64,000 bases of DNA from an uncultured bacterium (GCA_902763805.1 CACWTN010000004.1:55510-119509); one strand, 5' to 3'; positions 1-7,653 are shown, numbered from the stretch's first letter. Program-made: numbers and translations. Notes: generated by a model not told the origin, from the letters alone.

Positions 1-756
1 TTCGTTTGCCCAATATTTTTTCTGACCGAATGCTGCAATACCTTCTGCCATTTGTTCGTCCGTAAGCTGGAGAGATGTAAACACTTTTACATCCATCTTT
101 TCAAGCTTATCAAAGATTTTCATGGTTGCACGTTCATCGTACATATTATATCCGTGAGATATTAAAGCAACATTAATCGGAGCTTCTTTTTTCTTGTCCT
201 GTTCCTCAATGAAAACTTTACCGCTCAATGCGTAGTGCATAGCTTTCTTATAGCTCATACCCGAACGTGCCATAACAAGGAAGTTATTATATACCTTCCA
301 GCCCTGTTTTGATGCAGTCTTAATCTGTTCAAAATCAGTAATACCAAATGGTTTTACAGATTCTTTAAGAAATTCATACAATCCCTGGTTTTTTGCCGAT
401 TTATCCAGTGTCGGCTCTATTATATTAATATCAGCTTTAATTACATTTCTGACCAAATCGGGAAGTCCTCTGATTTTTGAGCAGTTATAAATCTTTGGCG
501 CTATTGATTGCAAAGACGGCACAAATATATTCTTAACCCCTTTTGATATAAGATTTAAAATATGTCCCAGATATATCTTAATCGGCAGACAAGTTTCTGT
601 AACAACAAGCGCTGCACCGTCAGTCATAGTCTGTTTCGTTGTCGGGTCTGATAAAACTATCTTAATACCAAGTGCCGTAAAAAAGCCGTACCAAAACGGA
701 TAATTATTATAAAATGACATTCCTCTGGGAATACCAATTACCTTTTCATTTTCCAT
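1..756 (-). CDS. CoA-substrate enzyme activase-related protein (DUF2229 type), C-terminus cut by window edge
   Basis: Reading the complement from the ATG at 756 gives 252 uninterrupted codons that run off the window. The N-terminus MENEKVIGIPRGMSFYNNYP, followed by FWYGFFTALG and VVTETCLPIK (Cys56) and a second cysteine at YNCSK (Cys92), matches the DUF2229/COG3580 family. These proteins resemble the activator and component A parts of 2-hydroxyacyl-CoA dehydratases and probably bind an iron-sulfur cluster through such cysteines. Substrate and partner are not known for the family. An AAAGGG-AAAAG purine stretch precedes the start. It is divergent from ruvC. Family assignment is from recognition of the N-terminal pattern; the cellular role is open. 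Confidence 0.75.
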   Translation of the reverse strand, partial: MENEKVIGIPRGMSFYNNYPFWYGFFTALGIKIVLSDPTTKQTMTDGAALVVTETCLPIKIYLGHILNLISKGVKNIFVPSLQSIAPKIYNCSKIRGLPDLVRNVIKADINIIEPTLDKSAKNQGLYEFLKESVKPFGITDFEQIKTASKQGWKVYNNFLVMARSGMSYKKAMHYALSGKVFIEEQDKKKEAPINVALISHGYNMYDERATMKIFDKLEKMDVKVFTSLQLTDEQMAEGIAAFGQKKYWANE

Positions 757-815
757 AAAAAACTTTTCCCTTTCGTCAATATCGTATAATAAATATACCT
801 AAAAGTCACGGTATA

Positions 816-844
816 TTGTAATAATATTAAGTAATTGATATAAT
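816..844 (+). promoter_or_regulatory. ruvC promoter, predicted leaderless transcript
   Basis: TTGTAA (816-821) and TATAAT (839-844) are separated by exactly 17 nt, and the ruvC ATG follows the -10 hexamer by 6 nt. Transcription would start at or next to the ATG, so no Shine-Dalgarno site can exist. Confidence 0.7.
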
Positions 845-850
845 CAGGTT

Positions 851-1321
851 ATGAAGATTTTGGGAATAGACCCCGGAATGGCTATTGTGGGGTACGGATT
901 AATAGAGATAGAAAATACCAAGCCTGTTCTTCTCGCATCAGGCTCTGTTCAGACTGACAAAAGTCTGTCTGATTCAAAAAGATTACTTGAGATTTTCAAT
1001 GATTTATCAACAATTATTGAAAAATATCAGCCTGACTGCGCTTCTGTTGAGAATTTGTTTTTCTTCAAAAATCAGAAAACTGTTATTCCCGTAGCTGAGG
1101 CAAGGGGAGTTATTTTAACCGTTCTTGAAAAATACAATATACCTGCTTTCAGCTATACACCGATGGAAGTTAAACAGGTGTTAACAGGATACGGCAGAGC
1201 TGAGAAAAAAGAAGTTGAGCAAATGGTTAAAATTGCGCTTGAAACAGATAATCTGCCAAAGCTCGATGATACAGTCGACGCTATAGCAATTGCCATCTGC
1301 CACTCAAGAAATATCATCTGA
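851..1321 (+). CDS. ruvC: Holliday junction endonuclease RuvC
   Basis: RuvC is the dimeric endonuclease that cuts Holliday junctions symmetrically during recombinational repair, working with the RuvAB branch-migration motor. The protein has 156 residues, close to the usual 160-175. It begins MKILGIDPGM, and the acidic active site is visible: Asp7, Glu67 in SVENLF, and the Asp139/Asp140 and Asp143 cluster in KLDDTVDAIA. The RNase H fold order (G-D-P-G, then E, then D-x-x-D) is intact. No ruvA or ruvB lies nearby. The start codon sits 6 nt after a TATAAT box, so translation is probably leaderless. The next gene starts 24 nt downstream behind its own -10 box. Confidence 0.95.
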   Translation: MKILGIDPGMAIVGYGLIEIENTKPVLLASGSVQTDKSLSDSKRLLEIFNDLSTIIEKYQPDCASVENLFFFKNQKTVIPVAEARGVILTVLEKYNIPAFSYTPMEVKQVLTGYGRAEKKEVEQMVKIALETDNLPKLDDTVDAIAIAICHSRNII

Positions 1322-1345
1322 TTTTGAATATGGTATAATAGAACT

Positions 1346-2584
1346 ATGACTAAGAAAATTTTAATAATCGGAAACGGAGCAAAAGAATACGCTCTGGCAA
1401 AAAAATTATCAGAAAATAATGAAATTTATATAACACCTTCAAGTGATACACTGAAAGAGTTTACAACCTGCCTTGATATAAGAGAAGACAGCGTTCACGA
1501 AATTCTGGAATACGTTATGGAAAACGGCATTGATATGACAATAGCCGTCTCCGATAAAGCCGTAAATTCAGATATTGCATCATTATTTAACCAGCACAAA
1601 CAGCCGATATTTGCACCGTCTGCAAAAGCAAATGAAATTGTGACAAATAAAGCTGCAGCAAAAAAAGTTCTCTACAAGCTCCGAATTCCGACGCCAAAAT
1701 TCGGAATCTTCGAAAAGCTTAACCTTACACTGGATTACATAAAAAATCAAAAATACCCGTTTGTAATAAAAACAAACGATAATAACAGCGCAACAATAGT
1801 AACATCTGATAAAACTGCAAAAAATATACTTGAATCAATCTTTCTGGAAAAGAATAAAAAAGCAGTTATAGAAGATTATATATACGGCACTCCGTTTTCT
1901 TTTTACACACTTACAGACGGATACAAAGCAATTCCCATAGGAAGTTCCCTTTCCTACAAGCACTCTCTTGAAGGTAACGGAGGACAGCTTACAAACGGAA
2001 TGGGCGCCTGTGTTCCGAACTACAAGCTTTCGGAAGAAAACGAATATTTCCTTATGAATAACGTAATTCTTCCAACCCTCGATTATCTTGAAATATCAGG
2101 TAATCCGTATTTGGGTATTCTCGGCGTTAACGGAATTTTAACGGAAGAAGGACAGCTTATGATTCTGGGCTGGCAATCATTTACACAGGATTTTGACTCA
2201 GACGCAATATTCGGCAGTATCAATGATAACTTATATGACTTATTTGAATCCTGCATAATAGGTTCTTTCAGCGACGAGGTCGAATCCATAAGCATAAACC
2301 AAAATCAGTCGGTTTCACTGGTTTTGACCTGCAAAAACAAAGATAACAATGCAAATATAATTAACGGACTTGATTACCTTGAAGACGATACACATATAAG
2401 CTTCTATCCGTCTGTCACAAAAAATAAATATCTTGAATTTGAAGCCGCTAACGGACCTGTTCTCGTTATGACTTCATCTGCTTCCTCATTATCAAGAGCA
2501 AGAGATAAAGTTTATACAGATGCCAATGATATAGCATTTTCAGGGATATCGTATAGAAAAGATATATGCAATATTAATAATTAG
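1346..2584 (+). CDS. Degenerate PurD-like ATP-grasp protein
   Basis: The 412-residue protein aligns end to end with phosphoribosylamine-glycine ligase (PurD, about 420 residues). It has an N-terminal KILIIGNGAKEYALAKKL in place of GxGGREHAL, a central ATP-grasp region with VIEDYIYGTPFSFYTL, and a C-terminal ARDKVYTDANDIAFSGISYR like the PurD end. Key motifs are altered: the GGMGA loop reads TNGMGA, and the metal-binding EFNxRFGDPE segment has become LGWQSFTQDFDSD. Either this is an inactive relative, or an enzyme of changed substrate that still joins an amine to a carboxylate. It is not clear whether it is the only PurD in the genome. A TATAAT at 1334-1339 lies 6 nt before the ATG, so the transcript is probably leaderless. 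Confidence 0.7.
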   Translation: MTKKILIIGNGAKEYALAKKLSENNEIYITPSSDTLKEFTTCLDIREDSVHEILEYVMENGIDMTIAVSDKAVNSDIASLFNQHKQPIFAPSAKANEIVTNKAAAKKVLYKLRIPTPKFGIFEKLNLTLDYIKNQKYPFVIKTNDNNSATIVTSDKTAKNILESIFLEKNKKAVIEDYIYGTPFSFYTLTDGYKAIPIGSSLSYKHSLEGNGGQLTNGMGACVPNYKLSEENEYFLMNNVILPTLDYLEISGNPYLGILGVNGILTEEGQLMILGWQSFTQDFDSDAIFGSINDNLYDLFESCIIGSFSDEVESISINQNQSVSLVLTCKNKDNNANIINGLDYLEDDTHISFYPSVTKNKYLEFEAANGPVLVMTSSASSLSRARDKVYTDANDIAFSGISYRKDICNINN

Positions 2585-2596
2585 TCTTAACATTTC

Positions 2597-2652
2597 TTTA
2601 CATATTAAAATAAAAAAGGCAATTCTTTAAAAAGAAAATACTTTATATATAT
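2597..2652 (+). promoter_or_regulatory. Three-part promoter-like element, copy 1
   Basis: A TTTACA/TAACA-like box (2597-2602, within TTAACATTTCTTTACAT) is followed after 15 nt by GGCAATTCT (2618-2626), then 14 nt, then CTTTATATATAT (2641-2652). The same boxes and spacing occur at four other places in the window. It sits 42 nt before the RHH gene. Confidence 0.6.
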
Positions 2653-2693
2653 ATCAGATGAAAACACAGAGATATTTATAAAAGGAGAAACAA

Positions 2694-2882
2694 ATGGCAA
2701 GAGTATTAATTTCCATGCCTGAAAGTTTTTTAGGCAAAATTGACGAAGTAGCAGAAAATGAAAGCCGCTCACGTTCTGAGCTTATCAGAGAAGCTTTAAG
2801 AAGCTACATTACACGTTCACAAGTAAGACAAAACACACTGGCAGACAAAAATGCACGTATTTTAGAAGCGCTGCTGGACTAA
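2694..2882 (+). CDS. Small ribbon-helix-helix (CopG/MetJ-type) DNA-binding protein
   Basis: A 62-residue protein beginning MARVLISMPESFLGKIDEVA, then SRSRSELIREALRSYI. This is the ribbon-helix-helix pattern: a short beta strand that enters the DNA major groove as a dimer, then two helices with the SRSELIREAL turn. The C-terminal 20 residues are a basic-acidic helical tail. No toxin gene follows, so an antitoxin role is unlikely; an autonomous transcription regulator is more probable. AAAAGGAG precedes the ATG by a normal distance. Its promoter region carries the window's three-part element and a rho-independent terminator follows at 2987-3020, so it is transcribed alone. Confidence 0.85.
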   Translation: MARVLISMPESFLGKIDEVAENESRSRSELIREALRSYITRSQVRQNTLADKNARILEALLD

Positions 2883-2986
2883 AAGTTTTGAGCTTAAACG
2901 GCGAAAAAGGGAAAAGGAGAAACACCTTTTAATAAAGGTAAACACAGAGGAAAATAGAGAAACAGTTGTAAAAAGAAAACAACCAT

Positions 2987-3020
2987 GGGATTCTGCATTA
3001 AAAAAGAATCCCTTTTTTTT
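2987..3020 (+). terminator. Rho-independent terminator after RHH gene
   Basis: GGGATTC pairs with GAATCCC across a 12-nt loop and is followed by eight T. Confidence 0.9.
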
Positions 3021-3041
3021 GTTCATTTATGCACATAATCT

Positions 3042-3070
3042 TTGACAAGGATAATAGTTTGCGTTATTTT
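3042..3070 (+). promoter_or_regulatory. MFS gene promoter
   Basis: TTGACA at 3042-3047 and TTATTT at 3064-3069 with a 17-nt spacer; predicted start of transcription is a few bases before the ATG at 3080. Confidence 0.55.
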
Positions 3071-3079
3071 AGCTTTGGG

Positions 3080-4321
3080 ATGGACAAGAAAAAGAACATA
3101 ATTTTAAGCGCTATACTCATATTTCTCGGAACAATATTTTATTTCTTCGCGAATTTTCAGCGGATAGCAATACCCGGGGCAATATTTGACATACTTGAAC
3201 AGGAGCTGCATGTAACAGCACCTTATATAACTGCGTTTGGTGCAATTTATATGTATGTATATGCCTTCACACAGCTTATTAACGGTGTACTTGTTGACCG
3301 TTTCGGAGGCTTCAGAATAATGTTTGCAGGAGGTGCAATACTTTCTGCCGGTGCTTTATTATTCCCGGTAAGTTCAAATCTTCTGATTATGTACCTGTCA
3401 AGAGGGTTGATAGGAATAGGAAGCAGTATGTTTTACCTGAGTCTTATCAAAGAACTGAGAGAAGTTGTTTCTGAAAAGAATTTTGGTATAGCAATCTCAG
3501 TAATGCTTTTTATAGGATACACAGGCGGAATCTTTGCAAACGCTCCATTCGTTTATGCAATGTGTTTTGCTTCCTGGAGAGATATACTAACAGTTATGGC
3601 GGCTATAGCATGTATTTTACTTCTGGTATTCTTCATAATCTTATTCTCTGTAAAGCTTCCAAAGGTAAATAATAAGGTAAAAATCAGAACTCTGCCGTTC
3701 AGGCTTGTATTACATAAGCGCCACAACAGAAACCTGTTCAGCTTTGCGTGTTGTAACTTTGCAATCTTTTACACAATACAAACCGTAATCGGCAAAAAAT
3801 TCCTTGAAGATTTTTGCCTGATGAGTGTTTCGAAATCATCATTGTTTCTGTCCTCCATGGCAGTAATAGCAGCTGTATTTAATATAGTAAACGCATACGT
3901 TTGCAAACTCTCACACAACCACAGGGTTAAATTCTTAAAACATGCATCTGTTATAACATTCGGCTGCTTATTAATAATATTTCTGGCAATAATGTTCAAT
4001 ATCAAAACGTACATAATCGCAAGTATATTCTGTATACTGGCAGCTAATGCCAGTTTATCAGCAATTTTGGTACCTGTATTACACCTGTCTAACAGAAAAA
4101 TGGTATCAGGAACTGCTGTAAGTATAATGAACTTCTGTTTCTTCATGATGGTAGGAATTTTAGGAACCGCTACCGGATTTCTCCTTGATATATTTGAGCC
4201 TGTAAAAAGAGGAAACATAACCGTTTATACAAATGAATCTTACCTGCTTGTATTCGGTATGTTTTTAGCTTTGAGTATATTTGAAATGTACAAAGCTATG
4301 AAGCTTTCAAACAAATACTAG
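3080..4321 (+). CDS. Major facilitator superfamily transporter
   Basis: A 413-residue integral membrane protein with about 12 hydrophobic segments. Between helices 2 and 3 it has the MFS signature GVLVDRFGGFRIMFAGG, and RGLIGIGSSMFY follows in helix 4. The substrate cannot be read from the sequence; the N-terminal half resembles the nitrate/sialate-type and oxalate/formate-type branches. The reading frame stays open back to an ATG at 3029. A good promoter (TTGACA 3042-3047, 17 nt, TTATTT) lies inside that extension, so the ATG at 3080 is the better start, with little or no leader. It converges on coaE with a 9-nt gap. Confidence 0.8.
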   Translation: MDKKKNIILSAILIFLGTIFYFFANFQRIAIPGAIFDILEQELHVTAPYITAFGAIYMYVYAFTQLINGVLVDRFGGFRIMFAGGAILSAGALLFPVSSNLLIMYLSRGLIGIGSSMFYLSLIKELREVVSEKNFGIAISVMLFIGYTGGIFANAPFVYAMCFASWRDILTVMAAIACILLLVFFIILFSVKLPKVNNKVKIRTLPFRLVLHKRHNRNLFSFACCNFAIFYTIQTVIGKKFLEDFCLMSVSKSSLFLSSMAVIAAVFNIVNAYVCKLSHNHRVKFLKHASVITFGCLLIIFLAIMFNIKTYIIASIFCILAANASLSAILVPVLHLSNRKMVSGTAVSIMNFCFFMMVGILGTATGFLLDIFEPVKRGNITVYTNESYLLVFGMFLALSIFEMYKAMKLSNKY

Positions 4322-4330
4322 AAATAAATT

Positions 4331-4891
4331 TTATAAAGTATCGGCAAAAGCTTTAATCTGTTCACAAAGGTTTTCTTTTGTTGAATTATTTACAATTACA
4401 TAATCAGCTTTTTTTATTTTTTCTTCCTGAGGCATTTGAGAAGAAATTCGTCTTTGAGCTTCCTCTTTGGAATAATTGTTTCTTTCCATAAGACGTTTTA
4501 ACTGTATATCATTATCAACAGACACAAATATAACTTTATCAAATATATCTTCAAACCCTGCTTCATACAAAAGAGGAATTGATACAAAGATATATTTGTC
4601 ATTTTTATGTACTGTAAAAAGTTCAAGGATTTTGGCTTTTATTAAAGGATGAGTTAATTCTTCCAGTTTTGCTCTCAGACTGCTGTCAGAAAACACAAGT
4701 TCCCCAAGTTTTTTCCTGTCGATTTTACCATCAGTAAAAACATCATAGCCGTAAAAATCAGTTAAAGTATCCAGAACATTATGTGCAATTTTGTCGGAAT
4801 CATACACAACATAACCTAACTCTGCAAGAGTTTTTTCGACCTGAGATTTTCCTGATGCGATATTACCCGTTATTGCAAACTTTACGACCAA
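4331..4891 (-). CDS. coaE: Dephospho-CoA kinase
   Basis: CoaE phosphorylates the 3'-hydroxyl of dephospho-CoA with ATP, the last step of coenzyme A synthesis in the cytoplasm. The 186-residue protein carries the P-loop GNIASGKS at residues 9-16, the DSDKIAH segment typical of the CoA lid, and VSIPLLYEAGFE. Length is slightly below the usual 195-205. The start is TTG at 4891; no ATG or GTG is better placed, and an AGGTG lies upstream. One base separates it from the stop of the pseudouridine synthase gene, so the two are almost certainly cotranscribed with ybgC. Confidence 0.93.
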   Translation of the reverse strand: MVVKFAITGNIASGKSQVEKTLAELGYVVYDSDKIAHNVLDTLTDFYGYDVFTDGKIDRKKLGELVFSDSSLRAKLEELTHPLIKAKILELFTVHKNDKYIFVSIPLLYEAGFEDIFDKVIFVSVDNDIQLKRLMERNNYSKEEAQRRISSQMPQEEKIKKADYVIVNNSTKENLCEQIKAFADTL

Positions 4892-4892
4892 G

Positions 4893-5636
4893 CTACACCT
4901 GTTCCTTTTGGATTTTTGCCAAATAAGCCTGAAGCTGTTTAACCTGTTTTGGTTTTAACGGTTTTACCTGTCCCTTTTTAAGTCCTTCAAGAGTAATTAT
5001 TGCATGCTGAATACGTTTAAGAACCTCAACTTCAAACCCGAGTTTTGCAAACATTTTTCTTATCTGACGGTTAATCCCCTGATACAAGACAACCTGTACA
5101 ACAGACTTTTTATTGGTAACATCAACAGGCATGGTTTCGGCATAAGCCATCTTTTTTTCTCCAGTATCAGTCACAATTTCAATTCCGTCAAACATCTCTT
5201 TAGCCTGTACTTCGGTAAATCTTCCGTTAATTGTTACCATATATACTTTAGGAACTTTTATTGACGGATGCGTCATCTGATTAATAAGTTCACCGTCATT
5301 AGTAAGAATAAGCAGTCCCGTTGAATCTTTATCAAGCCTTCCTACAGGTTTAAGATATTTAAGCTCAGGCGAAATGACATCATATATTGTCTTTCTGCCT
5401 TTTTCATCTTCCTGGGTTGTAATATATCCTGCAGGTTTATAAAAACGGTAATATTCAAGTTTCTGAGGATGAACAGCTTTACCGTCAACAGTAACTTTAT
5501 CCTTTTCCCTGACATAAAACCCAAGCTCTGTAACCACTTTTCCGTTCACGGCAACTTTGCCTTCAGATATAAGCTCATCAGCTTTTCTGCGTGACGTTAA
5601 ACCTGTTGATGCAATATATTTATTAAGCCTTGGCAT
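4893..5636 (-). CDS. Ribosomal RNA pseudouridine synthase, RsuA/RluB/RluE/RluF family
   Basis: This 247-residue enzyme isomerises a specific uridine in ribosomal RNA. An S4 RNA-binding domain occupies roughly residues 1-60 (LNKYIASTGLTSRRKADELI), followed by the catalytic domain with GRLDKDSTGLLILTNDG, in which Asp102 is the nucleophile. The late motif YQGINRQIRKMFAKLG is also typical. Length and motif order fit RluB best, but RluB, RluE and RsuA cannot be told apart with certainty without a tree. It is the middle gene of ybgC-psu-coaE; its ATG is 2 nt after the ybgC stop. Confidence 0.9.
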   Translation of the reverse strand: MPRLNKYIASTGLTSRRKADELISEGKVAVNGKVVTELGFYVREKDKVTVDGKAVHPQKLEYYRFYKPAGYITTQEDEKGRKTIYDVISPELKYLKPVGRLDKDSTGLLILTNDGELINQMTHPSIKVPKVYMVTINGRFTEVQAKEMFDGIEIVTDTGEKKMAYAETMPVDVTNKKSVVQVVLYQGINRQIRKMFAKLGFEVEVLKRIQHAIITLEGLKKGQVKPLKPKQVKQLQAYLAKIQKEQV

Positions 5637-5638
5637 CG

Positions 5639-6049
5639 TTACACCGCCATTGATTTTTCACAGGGAACTCTTAAAATATCCGGAATTCTTCTGTAAATTT
5701 TACCTTCATTGGATACTGCAACAACCTCTATAGTACCTATAGTATAGGTTTTTCCTGTTTCTTTGTTCTTAATAACCTGAGTAAACTGGACAACAATAGG
5801 AGTCATTTTGGTAATCTCAGTTTCAACAATAATTCTCTCATCAAGGAGAGCAGAAGCTTTATATCTGATATTAAGGTTAGTAACAGGAATAGCCACATCC
5901 TGTCTTTTCATTTCAACAAGGTCTATACCTATTGCACGGCAGAATTCAACCCTTGCCTGCTCCATCCATCTCAGATATGAGCCGTGCCATGCAACACCAT
6001 AAGCATCAGTGTCACCATAATATACTGTTTGTTCAAAAATATGTTTCAT
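5639..6049 (-). CDS. ybgC: Acyl-CoA thioesterase, YbgC/4-hydroxybenzoyl-CoA thioesterase family
   Basis: A 136-residue hotdog-fold protein. YYGDTDAYGVAWHGSYLRWMEQAR holds the catalytic aspartate (Asp15) and His22, as in YbgC and the 4-hydroxybenzoyl-CoA thioesterases. Such enzymes hydrolyse short-chain acyl-CoA. In proteobacteria YbgC goes with the Tol-Pal genes; no tol genes are here. It is the first gene of an operon with a pseudouridine synthase and coaE. The -10 box TATAAT (complement of 6058-6063) lies 8 nt before the ATG and is part of a palindrome shared with the divergent gloA gene. Confidence 0.88.
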   Translation of the reverse strand: MKHIFEQTVYYGDTDAYGVAWHGSYLRWMEQARVEFCRAIGIDLVEMKRQDVAIPVTNLNIRYKASALLDERIIVETEITKMTPIVVQFTQVIKNKETGKTYTIGTIEVVAVSNEGKIYRRIPDILRVPCEKSMAV

Positions 6050-6052
6050 AAT

Positions 6053-6064
6053 GTATAATTATAC
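6053..6064. promoter_or_regulatory. Shared palindromic -10 region of divergent ybgC and gloA
   Basis: GTATAATTATAC reads the same on both strands, supplying a TATAAT -10 hexamer to each of the two divergent genes. Polymerase cannot occupy both directions at once, so the two transcripts should compete. Confidence 0.5.
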
Positions 6065-6089
6065 CATAAGGATTAACTACGGAGGAAAT

Positions 6090-6473
6090 ATGAAATTTTT
6101 ACACACTATGATAAGAGTTAAAAACATAGAAAAATCACTAAAATTCTACACAGAGCTCATGGATATGGAGCTGGTTGAGAAAAGACGTCTGGAAGATTGC
6201 TGGCTGTACTTTTTAACAGATAAAGACAAAACCTGCATGCTTGAACTAACATACAACGACGATACTCCCAAAAACGGATATAATATCGGAAGCGGCTTCG
6301 GTCATTTGGCTTTTGAAACAAAATCTCTTGAAGATTTTACGGCAAAACTTAACAAACTTGGATACAACTATCTTTACGAACCGTTTGATTTAACGGGGAA
6401 AGGTTCAATGATAGCGTTTATACAAGACCCAGACGGATATGAAATAGAGCTTATTGAACAAGTTAAATGGTAA
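6090..6473 (+). CDS. gloA: Glyoxalase I (lactoylglutathione lyase type)
   Basis: GloA isomerises the hemithioacetal of methylglyoxal and a thiol to an S-lactoyl thioester, removing toxic methylglyoxal. The 127-residue VOC-fold protein is close to the E. coli length of 135. All four metal ligands can be placed: His5, Glu52 (CMLELTY), His72 (GFGHLAFE) and Glu120 (DPDGYEIELIE). The frame is open for 13 codons upstream, but GGAGG stands just before the ATG at 6090, which fixes this start. Its promoter overlaps that of ybgC. The three-part promoter element of the next small gene begins 6 nt after its stop. Confidence 0.9.
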   Translation: MKFLHTMIRVKNIEKSLKFYTELMDMELVEKRRLEDCWLYFLTDKDKTCMLELTYNDDTPKNGYNIGSGFGHLAFETKSLEDFTAKLNKLGYNYLYEPFDLTGKGSMIAFIQDPDGYEIELIEQVKW

Positions 6474-6479
6474 AACGTG

Positions 6480-6534
6480 TTAACATTTTGTAACATTCAG
6501 GCAATTTTCAAGAAAAAATAACCTTTATATATAT
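6480..6534 (+). promoter_or_regulatory. Three-part promoter-like element, copy 2
   Basis: TTAACA (6480-6485), 14 nt, GGCAATTTT (6500-6508), 14 nt, CTTTATATATAT (6523-6534). The upstream part, TTAACATTTTGTAACATT, is a direct repeat of TAACATT with a 10-bp period and is identical over 18 bases to the copy upstream of the gene at 49881-50396. Confidence 0.65.
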
Positions 6535-6564
6535 GTAAAGGTTATTTTAATATTGGAGGTTGTT

Positions 6565-6717
6565 ATGAATTTAGCGTACAGAAAATTGGCAATGCTTGAA
6601 AGAGAATTTATCGAAAGAGAACAGGCTGCAAAAATTGAAGGAACAATATCAAGTCCTATCGACAGAGATTTTAAAGAAAAAATTACAAAACTGCTCGATC
6701 AGGTAAGATATATATAG
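6565..6717 (+). CDS. 50-residue protein of unknown function
   Basis: A 50-codon frame with a strong TTGGAGG 8 nt before the ATG, a dedicated promoter-like element upstream and a strong terminator downstream, which together make it a real gene. The product starts MNLAYRKLAMLEREFIERE, then AAKIEGTISS, and ends KLLDQVRYI. It is helical and highly charged with no membrane segment or cysteines. I do not recognise it. The shared promoter class puts it in one putative regulon with the RHH regulator and the coiled-coil protein near fliD. Confidence 0.7.
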   Translation: MNLAYRKLAMLEREFIEREQAAKIEGTISSPIDRDFKEKITKLLDQVRYI

Positions 6718-6744
6718 TTCACTAAAAAACTGAATAATGTTTGT

Positions 6745-6773
6745 AAAGATGCAATACAAGTATTGCATCTTTT
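6745..6773 (+). terminator. Rho-independent terminator after 50-residue gene
   Basis: A perfect 13-bp stem (AAAGATGCAATAC against GTATTGCATCTTT) with a 2-base loop, followed by a short T run. Confidence 0.85.
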
Positions 6774-6859
6774 AGTTTATTAAAAAATAATTAAGTATAA
6801 TATTCAGAAATGTATAATATGTTATAATATCAGAGTAAGAGAGTACAAGGAGGATATTA

Positions 6860-7585
6860 ATGTCTAACCCTATTTTAAACGAAAACAGGTTTAACGAGCA
6901 GGAAAGAATACTTGAAGGAGCTCCGATGACAGTAAACGGGACGATACAGATAACCGCGTTTTTAGGTTTATTGCTTATCGTTTCAGCATCATTTGTCTGG
7001 TCAAGAATGAGCGCCGGATATATGGATTTGGCAGTAATGCTCATGAGCGGAGGATTAATTGTAGGATTTATTCTGGCTCTGATAATAACTTTTACAAAAA
7101 ATAAATACTTAATCCCTGTATATGCAGTTTGTGAAGGCTGCGCATTGGGCGGTATATCCGCATCTTTTGAAACAATGTACCCTGGAATTGTAATACAAGC
7201 AATAGCAGGAACATTTGCAGCACTGTTTTCAATGCTTGTTTTATACAAAATGAGATTAATACAGGCAACTGATAAATTCAGAAGTGTTATTTTTATAACA
7301 ACATTATCAATTGCTGCAGTCTACTTAGTTGATTTAATCGGCAGTTTCTTCCACATGCACGTTCCGCTTATCAATTCGGCATCACCTGCAGGCATTGCAA
7401 TTAGTATATTTATCGTCGCAGTTGCCGCACTTAACTTAATCCTTGATTTTGATTTCATTGAAAAGGGCGAACAAATGATGCTTCCGAAAGACTACGAATG
7501 GTATGGCGCTTTCGGACTTATGCTGACACTTGTATGGTTATACCTGGAAATACTTAAGCTGTTGGCTAAAATTAACAGAAAGTAA
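6860..7585 (+). CDS. Bax inhibitor-1/YccA-like membrane protein
   Basis: A 241-residue protein with seven predicted membrane segments after a hydrophilic 30-residue N-terminus. The segment YAVCEGCALGGISASFE matches the family signature of the YccA-like BI-1 branch (COG4760). The C-terminal DFDFIEKGEQMMLPKDYEWYGAFGLMLTLVWLYLEIL carries the paired acidic residues linked to pH-sensitive calcium leak in BsYetJ. Function in bacteria is uncertain. AAGGAGG precedes the ATG. Flanking terminators make it monocistronic. Confidence 0.88.
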   Translation: MSNPILNENRFNEQERILEGAPMTVNGTIQITAFLGLLLIVSASFVWSRMSAGYMDLAVMLMSGGLIVGFILALIITFTKNKYLIPVYAVCEGCALGGISASFETMYPGIVIQAIAGTFAALFSMLVLYKMRLIQATDKFRSVIFITTLSIAAVYLVDLIGSFFHMHVPLINSASPAGIAISIFIVAVAALNLILDFDFIEKGEQMMLPKDYEWYGAFGLMLTLVWLYLEILKLLAKINRK

Positions 7586-7602
7586 AATATTTTACATGGA
7601 AC

Positions 7603-7638
7603 AAATATAGACCGTAAAACAATGCGGTCTATATTTTT
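7603..7638 (+). terminator. Rho-independent terminator
   Basis: AAATATAGACCG pairs with CGGTCTATATTT over a 10-nt loop, then TT. It ends the Bax-inhibitor-like gene just before rmuC. Confidence 0.8.
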
Positions 7639-7653
7639 AAGAACGGAGTGAGG

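Noticed and set aside
3769..4218. 149-codon minus-strand frame within the MFS gene
   Set aside because: Antisense to clear membrane helices; no ribosome site or family resemblance.
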